Assembly (NCBI GenBank): GCA_963841455.1
Contig: CAWJCU010000003.1
Span: forward strand, 372,001-436,000
Reading direction: 5' to 3'
DNA length: 64,000 nt
Origin: JAWVFM01 sp963841455
GTDB taxonomy: Bacteria > Actinomycetota > Thermoleophilia > Solirubrobacterales > 70-9
This document shows, in pieces, positions 50,802 to 60,405 of this stretch. Under the pieces are notes generated by a model, which did not search any database, had not been told where the DNA came from, and worked only from the letters and a program-made list of their open reading frames with translations. The first letter of the stretch is position 1; each line of letters begins with the position of its first letter. Made by a program: the position numbers and the translations under genes.

Positions 50802-51761
50802 GAGGCCGAGCGACGGGAGCACCACGATCGCCGCGACGATGAAGACCACGATCACCGAGACCAGGGTGTCGTGGGCGCCTGCCGCCTGGGCGATCGTGAG
50901 CGTCTTGGGAAGGAGGTACGGGTGCTGGGCGAGCCCCCAGCCCCAGACGATCGCGGTCACGGCGCCGGCGGCGGCGACGCGCACGCCGCGCGTCCTCCCC
51001 GTGGCCAGTAGGCCCAGCGCGAGGCCGCCGAGCACGACCGACGCGATCACGAGCGGCAGCTCGCCGCCGTCAGCCCGTCATAGATGTAGCGGGCCTGGTC
51101 GTGGAGGACGAAGAGGCCGGCGATCGAGATCGCGCCTGTCGCGACGGCGGCGCCGGTCGCGCGCACCCGGAAGTACCGCTCCATCTCCTCCTCGCCGTGG
51201 CGGCGCGCATCGACCGTGAGCAGCACGGCCGCGATGTAGGCGCACGCGGCGACGAGCAGGACGCCGACCGTGATCGACGTCAGGTTGAGCCAGCTCGTCA
51301 CGGTGTCGCCCGAGCCGTCGGCGGGAACGCGCCCGGAGGCGATGCCGCCGACCGCGGTGCCGAGGAAGAACGGGACCATGACGGACGAGATCGCGAACGC
51401 CGCGCCCGCCGCCTGGCGGGCGCGCAGGCGCTCCACGCCCTTGCGGAACGCGAAGCCCGAGCCACGCAGGACGATGCCGAGCGCGGCGGCGGCGAGCGGG
51501 ATCCAGAGCGTCGTGAAGACCGCCGAGAAGGCCGGGCCGAAGGCCGTCCAGGAGACGACGAGGATGAAGATCAGCCAGACGTGGTTGGCCTCCCAGACGG
51601 GGCCGAGCGAGCGCTCGATGATGGCGCGCGGGCCGCGCCCCCTTCTCGGGCCCTCCCGCAACGAGGTCCCAGAACCCCGCGCCGAAGTCGGCGCCGCCGA
51701 AGATCGCGTAGAGCGTGATCCCGACCAGGAGGATCGCGGCGGCTGCGTCGGGAAGGCTCAT
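50763..51761 (-). pseudogene. cydB: Cytochrome bd oxidase subunit II, two frameshifts
   Basis: Subunit II of the bd-type quinol oxidase, a membrane protein that helps bind quinol and heme with CydA. The first part reads MSLPDAAAAILLVGITLYAIFGGADFGAGFWDLVAGG, then an extra base near 51625-51645 shifts the frame to IIERSLGPVWEANHVWLIF and LNLTSITVGVLLVAA, then a missing base near 51060-51070 moves to IASVVLGGLALGLL and the end. The three pieces together give one CydB of about 332 aa. The ATG overlaps the CydA stop (ATGA). The 3' end overlaps the convergent phosphodiesterase gene by 39 bp. It is probably an assembly artefact. Confidence 0.85.
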
Positions 51762-53119
51762 CCGGGCACCTTCGCCGGCGGCCCGTACGGCACGTCGCCC
51801 TCCACGTCCTCACCCTCGCGCCAGCGCTTCGCCATCCCGCGCAGCACCAGGATCGCGATCGTGCCCACGGTCGCGTAGAGGACGAGGATCGCCGCGAACA
51901 TCACCGGCACGCCGCCCGCCGTCGTGACGGCGTCCTTGGTGCGCAGGATGTTGTAGACGATCCACGGTTGTCGGCCGACCTCGGTCACGATCCACCCGCA
52001 CTCCAGCGCGAGGATCGCCGCCCCGCCAGACACCGCCGCCGCCCTCAGGAACCACTTCGACTTCGGCAGGTCGCGCCGCCGCCACCAGGCGATGCCGAGC
52101 CAGGCGCCAAGGGCCATCAGCGCCGTGCAGATGCCCACCATGGCGTCGAAGGCGAGGTGGAGCAGGGTGTTCGCCGGTGGTCGATCCTGCGGCGGCACGC
52201 TGTCGAGCCCGGTCACCTTGGTGTTGGTGCTGAATCCGACCAGGAAGGAGTCGAGTCCGGGGATCGCGATGCCGCCCTTGACGCCGCTGGAGGTGCAGAC
52301 GCCGCCGAGGTACTCCGTCACGTCGCGGTGGGTGTGCTGAACGCACTCCATGGCCGCGAACTTCACCGGCTGGTTGCTGGCAACGGCCCGCGCGGCGGTG
52401 TCGCCGACGGCGAACTGGATCGGGGTCGCGATGGCGGCGACAGTGAACGGGATCAGGAAGCCGATGCGGTGGCGCCGGTCACGCCGGCCGCGGAGCATCC
52501 CGACCGCGTAGACCGAGGCGACCAGGAAGCCGGTGACGATGTAGGCGGCGAGGATCATGTGCGGCACCTCGTAGGGAGTCGCGCCGTTGAAGATCGCGGC
52601 CATCGGGTCGACGTTCGTCACCTGGCCGTGGTGCAGGTCGAAGCCGGCGGGCTGGTTCATCCACGAGTTGGCCGCCACGACCGAGAACGCGCCGCCGATT
52701 CCGGTGACCACGATCGGGACGCCGCTCCAGAAGTGCGCCTTGGGCGACAGGCGCTTCCACCCGAAGAGGTAGATCGCGATGAAGATCGCCTCGAGGAAGA
52801 AGAAGATCCCCTCGATCGCAAACGGGATCCCGAAGACGTCGCCGAAGCGATTGATCAGCCCCGGCCAGAGCAGGCCGAACTCGAACGTGAGCACCGTCCC
52901 GGTGACGGCGCCAACCGCGAACGTCACCGCCATCACCTTCGACCACCGCCGGGCCAGCTCCATGGCGTCGTCGTCGTTCTTGCGCCAGCCGCGGTAGTTG
53001 GCAATCAGCGTAATCGCCGGGAAGGCCACGCCGAGCGACGCCAGGATGATGTGGAAACCGAGGGTGAAGGCCATCTGCTCGCGGGCGACGAGCAGATGGG
53101 TCGCGGCGGCGAGAATCAT
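51758..53119 (-). CDS. cydA: Cytochrome bd oxidase subunit I
   Basis: Heme-bearing subunit of the bd quinol oxidase, which passes electrons from quinol to oxygen with high affinity. At 453 aa, nine hydrophobic segments. Marks: AREQMAFTLGFHIILASLGVAFP (His ligand at the N-terminus), FEFGLLWPGL, GWKRLSPKAHFWSG, and VTEVGRQPWIVYNILRTKDAVT (GRQPW motif). The quinol loop is short, so it belongs to the S-type group. cydB follows with ATGA overlap. cydA is divergent from glutamate decarboxylase, with 74 bp between the two starts; an ATTCGAAT palindrome lies in that gap (53122-53129). Both genes fit oxygen- or acid-stress physiology. Confidence 0.95.
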   Translation of the reverse strand: MILAAATHLLVAREQMAFTLGFHIILASLGVAFPAITLIANYRGWRKNDDDAMELARRWSKVMAVTFAVGAVTGTVLTFEFGLLWPGLINRFGDVFGIPFAIEGIFFFLEAIFIAIYLFGWKRLSPKAHFWSGVPIVVTGIGGAFSVVAANSWMNQPAGFDLHHGQVTNVDPMAAIFNGATPYEVPHMILAAYIVTGFLVASVYAVGMLRGRRDRRHRIGFLIPFTVAAIATPIQFAVGDTAARAVASNQPVKFAAMECVQHTHRDVTEYLGGVCTSSGVKGGIAIPGLDSFLVGFSTNTKVTGLDSVPPQDRPPANTLLHLAFDAMVGICTALMALGAWLGIAWWRRRDLPKSKWFLRAAAVSGGAAILALECGWIVTEVGRQPWIVYNILRTKDAVTTAGGVPVMFAAILVLYATVGTIAILVLRGMAKRWREGEDVEGDVPYGPPAKVPG

Positions 53120-53193
53120 ACGATTCGAATGATTTCACCAATTGCCGCTGTCGATACGGTTCGCGGCGACAAGGCCGCAGACGAGGAGAATAG

Positions 53194-54566
53194 ATGACCG
53201 ATATCCCGACGGTGATGCCGGTGGCTGAGGCCGCCGGCGAGTGGCTGACCGAGGGCGCCCCCGACAACGCGATCCCCGAGCAGCCGATGTCGCCCGTCGC
53301 CGCGATGCGCCTCGTCAACCAGGAGCTCGCCATCGAGGGCATCCCGGAGCGAAACCTCGCCACCTTCGTCACCACCTACATGGAGCCCGAGGCCCGCGTG
53401 GTCATCGACGAGAACCTCCACCGAAACTTCATCGACCACGCCGAGTACCCGCGGACGTTCGAGATCCAGCAGCGGTGCGTCCGGATGCTGGCCGAGCTGT
53501 TCAACGCGCCTGGCGAGACCATCGGGACCAGCACCCAGGGCTCCTCCGAGGCGATCATGCTCGGCGCGCTCTCGCTGAAGTGGAAGTGGAGGGAGCGCAG
53601 GGAGAAGGCGGGCCAGGCGACCGACAAGCCCAACCTCGTCTTCGGCGGCGATGTCCACGTCGTCTGGGAGAAGTTCTGCCGCTACTTCGACGTCGAGCCG
53701 CGGATCGTCCCTCTCCAGCCCGGCAAGTACACGATAGGCCCGGAGGATGTCGAGCCGCATGTGGACGAGAACACGATCGGCGTCGCGGCCGTGGTCGGCA
53801 CGACGTTCACCGGCCATGCCGACGACGTCGGCGGCATCAACCAGCTCCTCCTCGACATCAAGGAGAAGAAGGGCATCGACGTGCCGATGCACATCGACGG
53901 CGCCAGCGGCGCCTTCGTGTGGCCGTTCCTCTACCCGGACTCCAAGTGGGACTTCCGGCTCGAGCAGGTGCGCTCGATCAACGCCTCGGGCCACAAGTTC
54001 GGCCTCGTCTACCCCGGGATCGGCTGGCTCGTCTTCCGGGAGAAGGGCGACCTCGCCGAGGACCTCGTCTTCTATGAGAACTACCTCGGCAAGACGGACA
54101 TGACGTTCACCCTCAACTTCTCGACCGGGTCGTCGATGGTGCTCGCCCAGTACTACAACTTCGTCCGCTTCGGCAAGGCGGGCTACCGGGTGATCATGGA
54201 CATCATGCAGAGGAACGCCGAGGCGCTCGCGAAGGACATCGAGGACATGGGGAAGTTCAAGATCATCGGCCTCGACGAGGAGACGCTGCCGCTGGTCGCC
54301 TTCAACCTCGCCGAGGACCACGCCTACGACGAGTTCGACATCGCGTTTCAGCTCAGCGCCGAGCGCGGGTGGATGCTCCCCGCCTACACGATGCCGCCAA
54401 ACGCGCAGGACGTGAAGATGATGCGGGCGCTCGTGAAGCTCACCCTCAACAAGCTCGCTGGTCGGAGACCCTCGCCGGGGATCTCGCGCAGGCGGTCAAG
54501 ACGCTCGAGGAGAAGGGCGCGGTGAGCGAGTCGGAGCGCAAGCGGGTGAGGCGCGGCGTCCATTGA
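53194..54566 (+). CDS. gadB: Glutamate decarboxylase, C-terminal frameshift
   Basis: PLP enzyme that converts glutamate to GABA and CO2, using up a proton. The PLP Lys is K268 in SINASGHKFGLVYPG; other marks are TSTQGSSEAIMLGALSLKWKW, PMHIDGASGAFVWPF and FYENYLGKTDMTFTLNFSTGSS. The first frame ends in a basic tail after a missing base at about 54457-54461; the restored sequence continues WSETLAGDLAQAVKTLEEKG, which fits the family. ATG 53194 has a Shine-Dalgarno GAGGAG. The stop overlaps the zwf TTG (TTGA). No partner glutamate/GABA antiporter is seen in the window. Confidence 0.9.
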
Positions 54567-55984
54567 GCGCGTCGATCGCTCACCGGGCGGAGCAGCCGCA
54601 GCCGGCCGACGTCCTCGTGATCTTCGGCATCACCGGCGACCTCGCAAAGGTCATGACCTTCAACTCGCTCTACCGGCTCGAGGCGCGGGGGCTGCTCGAC
54701 TGCCCGGTCGTCGGCGTGGCCTTCGACGACTGGTCCGACAAGGACCTTCGTGACCACGCCCGCCAGGCGATCGAGACCTCATCCGGGCAGAAGCCCGACG
54801 CGAAGATCTTCAGCCGGTTCGCCAAGCGCCTTTCCTACGTCCAGGGCGACTTCGCCAAGGCCGACACCTACAAACGCCTCGCCGCGCACATCAAGAGGGC
54901 AAGGACCCCGGTCTTCTATCTGGAGATCCCGCCCTCCCTCTTCGGGATGACGATCAAGGGTCTTGCCGACGCCGGTCTTACCGGGCATGCGAGAGTCGTC
55001 GTCGAGAAGCCCTTCGGCCACGACCTCGCCTCCGCCCGCGAGCTTGCCGCGGAGATCCATCAGCACATCCGCGAGGACCAGCTCTACCGGATCGACCACT
55101 TTCTCGGCGTGATGGGCCTGGCCGAGATTCTCTATCTGCGATTCGCGAATGCGATGTTCGAGCCCGTCTGGGACCGCAACAGCGTCGCCTGCGTCCAGAT
55201 CACGATGGCCGAGGACTTCGGGGTCGCCGACCGTGGCAGCTTCTACGACCCCGTTGGCGCCCTCCGGGACGTGGTGGTCAACCACCTGATGCAGGTGGTT
55301 GCGGCGGCTGCGATGGAGCCACCCGCCAGCCGCAACGCCCGGGCGCTGAAGGACGCGATGTTCGGTGTCTTCTCGGCGATGCCGAATGCCGACCCAAAGC
55401 AGTACGTGCGAGGGCAGTACGAGGGCTACCGAAGATCAAGGGGGTCGCGAAGGACTCGAAGACGGAGACCTTTGCGGCGATGCGCTTCGAAATCGACAAC
55501 TGGCGCTGGACCGGAGTCCCGTTCTTCATCCGGACGGGGAAGGAACTCCCGGTGGAGCAGTGGGAGCTCAGGCTGATCTTCAAGGAGCCGCCGCGCCTCG
55601 GCTACAGCGCGAGCAGCCGGCGGCGGGCCGAGCCCGACCAGCTCGTCGTCAGGCTCCACCCGACCACCGGGATTCGGTCTGCTGGTCGACGCGCAGCGCG
55701 GTGAGGAAGCCGGACCCGAGCAGATCAACCTCGACATGGAGTTCGCCCAGGAGGGCGGCGAGGGCCCGACCCCATACGAGGTCCTCCTGCACGCCGCGCT
55801 GGTCGGCAACAGCACGCGCTTCACCCGGCAGGACAACATTGAGGAGACCTGGCGGGTCTGCGGCCCGCTGATCGAGAAGCCCCCGAGGGTCCACCCGTAC
55901 AAACCGGGTACTTGGGGACCCAAGGCCGCTGACAAGCTCGCCGCGGACTACGGCGGCTGGCACGAGCCGTGGACCGAGTCATGA
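54563..55984 (+). pseudogene. zwf: Glucose-6-phosphate dehydrogenase, two frameshifts
   Basis: First enzyme of the pentose-phosphate route, making NADPH. The N-terminal part has FGITGDLAKVMTFNSLYRLE (nucleotide motif), VEKPFGHDLASARELA and the active-site RIDHFLGVMGLAE. A missing base at 55431-55436 shifts the frame to MRFEIDNWRWTGVPFFIRTGK, and an extra base near 55676-55679 shifts it again to the C-terminal part (ALVGNSTRFTRQDNIEETWRV, GTWGPKAADKL). Removing the indels gives one enzyme of about 473 aa. The intact conserved regions make assembly error likely. TTG start overlaps the glutamate decarboxylase stop; GH15 follows. Confidence 0.85.
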
Positions 55985-56041
55985 GTCCCGCGAAGCAGAA
56001 GAGCGTCGCGAGAGACCCGCTCCAGCGGCAAGGAGGAGGGG

Positions 56042-57910
56042 ATGCCCAAGAGCGCGGCGGCGCCCTCGCCGTTCCCGCCGATCGCCGACTACGCGTTCCT
56101 GTCGAACTGCCACACGGGGGCGCTGGTCGCGCTCGACGGGACGATCGAATGGCTCTGCGTGCCGAGCTTCGACTCGCCGAGCGTGTTCGGCGCTCTGCTT
56201 GACCGCGGCGGCGGGACGTTCCGGCTCGGGCCCTTCGGGATCAATGTGCCCGTGTCGCGCATCTACGAGCCGGGTACGAACACCATCGTCACAACTTGGC
56301 ACACGCCGACCGGCTGGGCGATGATTCGCGATGCGCTGACGATCGGCCCCACCATGGGCGACGACGAGGTGACCCCTCACACCCGTCCCCCCGCCGACTA
56401 CGACGGCGAGCACATGCTGGTGCGAAGCGTGCTCTGCCTCGACGGCGCGGTCGAGATCGAGCTGTTCTGCGAACCCGTCTTCGACTACGGCCGCAAGCCC
56501 GCCGCGTGGTCGCTGGCTAACGGCGATCGCCACACGGCCGACGCGACCGACGGCGAGGTGACCATCCGCCTCGCGACCGACATGGCCCTCGGGATCGAGG
56601 AGAGCCAGGTGCGCGCCCGCCACACGCTCGAGAAGGGCGACCAAGCCTTCTGCGCGCTCTCGTGGGCGGAGGGCCTCTCCACCCCGGCCGACGTCGACGA
56701 CGCCCAGCGCAGGCTCGCGGCGACCACGGGCTACTGGCGGCGTTGGCTCGAGAGCGCCCGAATTCCCGACCACCACTTCCGCTACGCCATCCAGCGCTCG
56801 GCGCTCGCCATCAAGGGCCTCACCTACATGCCGACCGGCGCCACGGTCGCCGCCCTCACGACCTCGCTGCCGGAGACGCCTGGGGGCGAGCGGAACTGGG
56901 ACTACCGATTCACCTGGATGCGCGACAGCACGTTCACGTTGCAGGCGCTCCACTTCCTGAACCTCGACTGGGAGGCCGACGAGTTCATGCAGTTCGTCGC
57001 CGACCTCGAGCCCAACGATGACGGCGCGTTGCAGATCATGTACGGGATCGATGGACGCCGGGACCTCACCGAGTCGACGCGCGACGAGCTCTCCGGCTAC
57101 GCGGGCGCGCATCCGGTGCGGATCGGCAACGGCGCTTTCGACCAACGCCAAAACGACGTCTTCGGCGCCGTTCTGGATTCGATCTTCCTCCACTCGCGTC
57201 GCTCCGAGCGGATCCCGCGGCGCCTGTGGCCGATCGTCGAGAGCCAGGCCGAGTGCGCGATCAAGGTGTGGCAGAACCCCGACCAGGGCATCTGGGAGGC
57301 GCGCGGCGCCCCTCAGCACTACGTCTCGTCGAAGCTCATGTGCTGGGTCGCCCTCGACCGGGCGACGAAGCTGGCCGCGATCCGCGGCGACTCGAAGCTC
57401 GAGAAGGGCTGGGGCCAGACGGCGGCCGAGATCAAGGACGACATCCTCGAGCACGGGCTTCGCGACGGCGTCCTGCGCCAGCACTACGACACCGACGCCC
57501 TCGACGCCTCGACGCTGCTCGCCGCGCTCTTCGGCTTCCTCCCCGGCAGCGACGAGCGACTGCACAAGAGCGTCATGGCGATCTCCGACGACCTCACCGA
57601 GCACGGGTTCGTCCTCCGGTATCGCACGGGGGAAACAGACGACGGCCTCTCCGGCAAGGAGGGAACCTTTCTGATCTGTTCCTTCTGGCTCGTCTCGGCG
57701 CTTGCGATCGTCGGCGAGCAGCAGGGGGCGCGCGACCTGATGGAGCGCCTCCTTCGCGTCGGCTCGCCGCTGGGGCTCTACGCGGAGGAGTTCGACGCCG
57801 AAACGGCCCGCCACCTCGGAAACTTCCCGCAGGCGTTCTCGCACCTCGCCTTGATCGAGGCGGCTGCGCGCCTGATCCTCACCGAGCGCGTGGCGGAGAT
57901 CGGCGGCTAG
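56042..57910 (+). CDS. GH15 family glycoside hydrolase (glucoamylase/trehalase-like)
   Basis: A 622-aa soluble hydrolase with an N-terminal beta-sandwich (DYAFLSNCHTGALVALDGTIEWLCVPSFDSPSVFG) and an (alpha/alpha)6 barrel (NWDYRFTWMRDSTFTLQALHFL, QNPDQGIWEARGAPQHYVSSKLMCW, where the E of GIWEARG is the expected acid). Such proteins cleave terminal alpha-glucose from glucans, and a subset are trehalases. No signal peptide, so intracellular. An AAGGAGGAGGGG site precedes the ATG. It follows zwf in the same direction and could feed glucose into it. Confidence 0.9.
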   Translation: MPKSAAAPSPFPPIADYAFLSNCHTGALVALDGTIEWLCVPSFDSPSVFGALLDRGGGTFRLGPFGINVPVSRIYEPGTNTIVTTWHTPTGWAMIRDALTIGPTMGDDEVTPHTRPPADYDGEHMLVRSVLCLDGAVEIELFCEPVFDYGRKPAAWSLANGDRHTADATDGEVTIRLATDMALGIEESQVRARHTLEKGDQAFCALSWAEGLSTPADVDDAQRRLAATTGYWRRWLESARIPDHHFRYAIQRSALAIKGLTYMPTGATVAALTTSLPETPGGERNWDYRFTWMRDSTFTLQALHFLNLDWEADEFMQFVADLEPNDDGALQIMYGIDGRRDLTESTRDELSGYAGAHPVRIGNGAFDQRQNDVFGAVLDSIFLHSRRSERIPRRLWPIVESQAECAIKVWQNPDQGIWEARGAPQHYVSSKLMCWVALDRATKLAAIRGDSKLEKGWGQTAAEIKDDILEHGLRDGVLRQHYDTDALDASTLLAALFGFLPGSDERLHKSVMAISDDLTEHGFVLRYRTGETDDGLSGKEGTFLICSFWLVSALAIVGEQQGARDLMERLLRVGSPLGLYAEEFDAETARHLGNFPQAFSHLALIEAAARLILTERVAEIGG

Positions 57911-57915
57911 TCCCC

Positions 57916-59460
57916 TTGGACTCCTACGACGTCATCGTCATCGGCAGTGGAGCGGGCGGCGGGACACTGGTCCACCGCCTCGCGCCGTCGGGCAAGCGGA
58001 TCCTGCTCCTCGAGCGAGGCGATTGGCTCCCGCGCGAGCCGCAGAACTGGCTCGCCGGCGATGTCTTCATCGACAACCGCTACATCTCGGCCGACACCTG
58101 GTATGACGGCGACGGCAAGCCGTTCCAGCCGCAGGTCCACTACTTCGTCGGCGGCGCGACGAAGCTGTTCGGGGCGGCGCTCTACCGCCTGCGAGCCGAG
58201 GACTTCGGCGAGCTTCGCCACCACGACGGAATCTCGCCGGCCTGGCCGATCTCCTACGACGAGATGGAGCCCTACTACACGCAGGCCGAGCAGCTCTACC
58301 AGGTGCACGGGGCCCGCGGCGAGGACCCGACCGAGCCGCCGGCGAGCGCGCCCTACCCCTTCCCGGCGGTCTCGCACGAGCCGCGGATCCAGAAGCTCGC
58401 CGACGACCTCGCGGCCAGCGGCCACCATCCGTTTCACGCGCCGTGCGGTGTGATGCTCGACGAATCGAACATGCCCTACAGCGCCTGCGTTCGGTGCTCG
58501 ACCTGCGACGGCTTTCCATGCCTTGTCCACGCAAAGTCCGATGCCGAGGTGCTTGCGGTGCGCCCGGCGATCGAGCACCCGAACGTCACCTTGCTGACGA
58601 ACTCGGAGGTCGTCTCTCTCGAGACCAACGAGGCCGGCACTGCCGTGACCGAGGTCGTGGTCGAGCGCGAGGGCCGACCGGAGCGCTACTCGGCCGACGT
58701 CGTCGTCGTCGCGTGCGGTGCCGCCAACACGGCGAAGCTCCTGCTCGCCTCCGCGAACGACAAGCATCCGAAGGGCCTTGCCAACGGCTCCGACCAGGTC
58801 GGGCGCAACTACATGTTCCACGCCAGCCAGGCGGTCCTGGCGCTCTCCAAGGATCCGAACCCGACCGTCTTCCAGAAGACGCTGGGCCTCAACGACTACT
58901 ACTTCGCCGGCGAGGAATTCGAGTACCCGCTTGGGAACATCCAGATGGTCGGCAAGTCGCAGGCGGACATGTTCCGCGGCGAGAAGCCCATCGAGACGAA
59001 GCTCGCGCCCCAATGGACTCTCGACGAGGTGGCGACCCATGCCGTCGACTTCTGGCTTTCGACTGAGGACCTCCCTCGCGCCGAGAACCGGGTGACGCTC
59101 CGCCCCGACGGGGGCATCGTGCTGAGCTACTCGCCGACGAACGAGGAGCCCAAGAAGCGGCTCTACCACAAGCTCAAGTCGATGCTCGCGGATCTCGACA
59201 TGCACGCCGACCATCTACTGCCGCGGAACGCCTACCTGAAGACCGACATCCCGGTTGCCGGGGTCGCGCACCAGTCCGGCACCTGCCGATTCGGCACCGA
59301 TCCTGCGATGTCGGTACTCGACGCCGACTGCAAAGCCCATGAGCTCGACAACCTCTACGTCGCCGACACGAGCATCTTCCCGAGCATCGGCGCCGTCAAC
59401 CCCGCGCTCACGGCGATGGCCAACGCGCTTCGCGTCGGCGACCATCTGCTGGGGCGTTAA
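57916..59460 (+). CDS. GMC-family oxidoreductase with four-Cys insert
   Basis: A 514-aa FAD-dependent oxidoreductase. The FAD motif is VIVIGSGAGGGTLVHRLAPSG; the catalytic His and Asn are in HQSGTCRFG and FPSIGAVNPALT. A cluster CVRCSTCDGFPC (C-x2-C-x2-C-x4-C) near residue 190 resembles the one in long-chain alcohol oxidase-type GMC proteins. The substrate could be a sugar or alcohol; its place behind GH15 and zwf suggests a sugar. The TTG at 57916 is 5 nt after the GH15 stop and gives the family start MDSYDVIVIGSG. Confidence 0.87.
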   Translation: MDSYDVIVIGSGAGGGTLVHRLAPSGKRILLLERGDWLPREPQNWLAGDVFIDNRYISADTWYDGDGKPFQPQVHYFVGGATKLFGAALYRLRAEDFGELRHHDGISPAWPISYDEMEPYYTQAEQLYQVHGARGEDPTEPPASAPYPFPAVSHEPRIQKLADDLAASGHHPFHAPCGVMLDESNMPYSACVRCSTCDGFPCLVHAKSDAEVLAVRPAIEHPNVTLLTNSEVVSLETNEAGTAVTEVVVEREGRPERYSADVVVVACGAANTAKLLLASANDKHPKGLANGSDQVGRNYMFHASQAVLALSKDPNPTVFQKTLGLNDYYFAGEEFEYPLGNIQMVGKSQADMFRGEKPIETKLAPQWTLDEVATHAVDFWLSTEDLPRAENRVTLRPDGGIVLSYSPTNEEPKKRLYHKLKSMLADLDMHADHLLPRNAYLKTDIPVAGVAHQSGTCRFGTDPAMSVLDADCKAHELDNLYVADTSIFPSIGAVNPALTAMANALRVGDHLLGR

Positions 59461-59490
59461 CGCCGCCTCGGAAGCTAGGCTCGGCCGGCG

Positions 59491-60405
59491 ATGTTGCGGG
59501 TCGAGGTGTTCGGCGATGCCGCGGCGATGGCAAACGTCGCCACGCGGCTCGACGCGCTTGACGGCGTCAGTCGAGTCAACGCGGTCGAGGCGACGCGGGC
59601 GGGGCACGTGATCGTCTCCGGGGCGGTGCGACCGGTCATAGCCGATGCGGTCCTCGCGGAGCTCGACCTCCTCGGCGTCCCCGACGCCGCGGTGACTCTG
59701 ACGCGACTCGAGGTGGTGGGTCAGGTGGACGCGGGGCCCGACGCGAGCCTGGTGTGGGCCGACGTCCTCGCGGCCGCGTGGCACAACGCGCGGCCGCTTG
59801 GGCGCTACCTCGTGTTCATGTTCGCCGCCGGCGTCATCGCCGGCTACGGGGTGCTCGAGCTCAACACCATCCTCATCGTCGGCGCGATGGCCCTGAGCCC
59901 CGACCTGCTGCCGATCACGGCGATCGGGGTGGGGATCGTGGGTCGCAACCGCGATCTGACGGTGCGGGCGCTGGCGACGCTGCTGCTCGGGCTGGCCGTG
60001 ACAGCCGGCGCGGCGACGATTCTGGCGTTCGCCGAGAACCACCTCGGCCTGCTCAGCGCCGGTTTCTCGCTGAGCGGCGCCGCGAGCTCCCTCGGCGGCC
60101 TAACCACCGTCAACCACGAGACCATCGTCGTCGCGTTCATCGCGGGCGCGGCTGGGATGCTCGCCCTCGAGACGCGCGCCAGCGCCGGCGTCGGCGTGGG
60201 GGTCTCGGTGACGACGATTCCCGCGGCGGGGTACCTCGGTGTGGCGGCCGGAATCGGCGAGATCGATCGCGCATGGGGCTCGCTCGGCGTGCTCGGGATG
60301 AACGTCGCGATGATGGCGCTGGGGGCCTCCATGGCGCTCATGGTGCAGCGCCGAACGAGGCGGCGCCTGCGCGAGCGCCATCGCAGGGCCGGGAGTCCGG
60401 GCTAG
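59491..60405 (+). CDS. DUF389 membrane protein
   Basis: A 304-aa protein with an N-terminal soluble part (MLRVEVFGDAAAMANVATRLD, about 80 residues) and six or seven hydrophobic segments (RYLVFMFAAGVIAGYGVLELNTILIVGAMALSPDLLPI) typical of DUF389/TIGR00341. The function is not known; some members are linked to hydrophobic compound transport. ATG 59491 lies 9 nt after TAGGCT (59476-59481). The stop TAG shares CTAG with the stop of the convergent NDH-2 gene. Confidence 0.82.
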   Translation: MLRVEVFGDAAAMANVATRLDALDGVSRVNAVEATRAGHVIVSGAVRPVIADAVLAELDLLGVPDAAVTLTRLEVVGQVDAGPDASLVWADVLAAAWHNARPLGRYLVFMFAAGVIAGYGVLELNTILIVGAMALSPDLLPITAIGVGIVGRNRDLTVRALATLLLGLAVTAGAATILAFAENHLGLLSAGFSLSGAASSLGGLTTVNHETIVVAFIAGAAGMLALETRASAGVGVGVSVTTIPAAGYLGVAAGIGEIDRAWGSLGVLGMNVAMMALGASMALMVQRRTRRRLRERHRRAGSPG

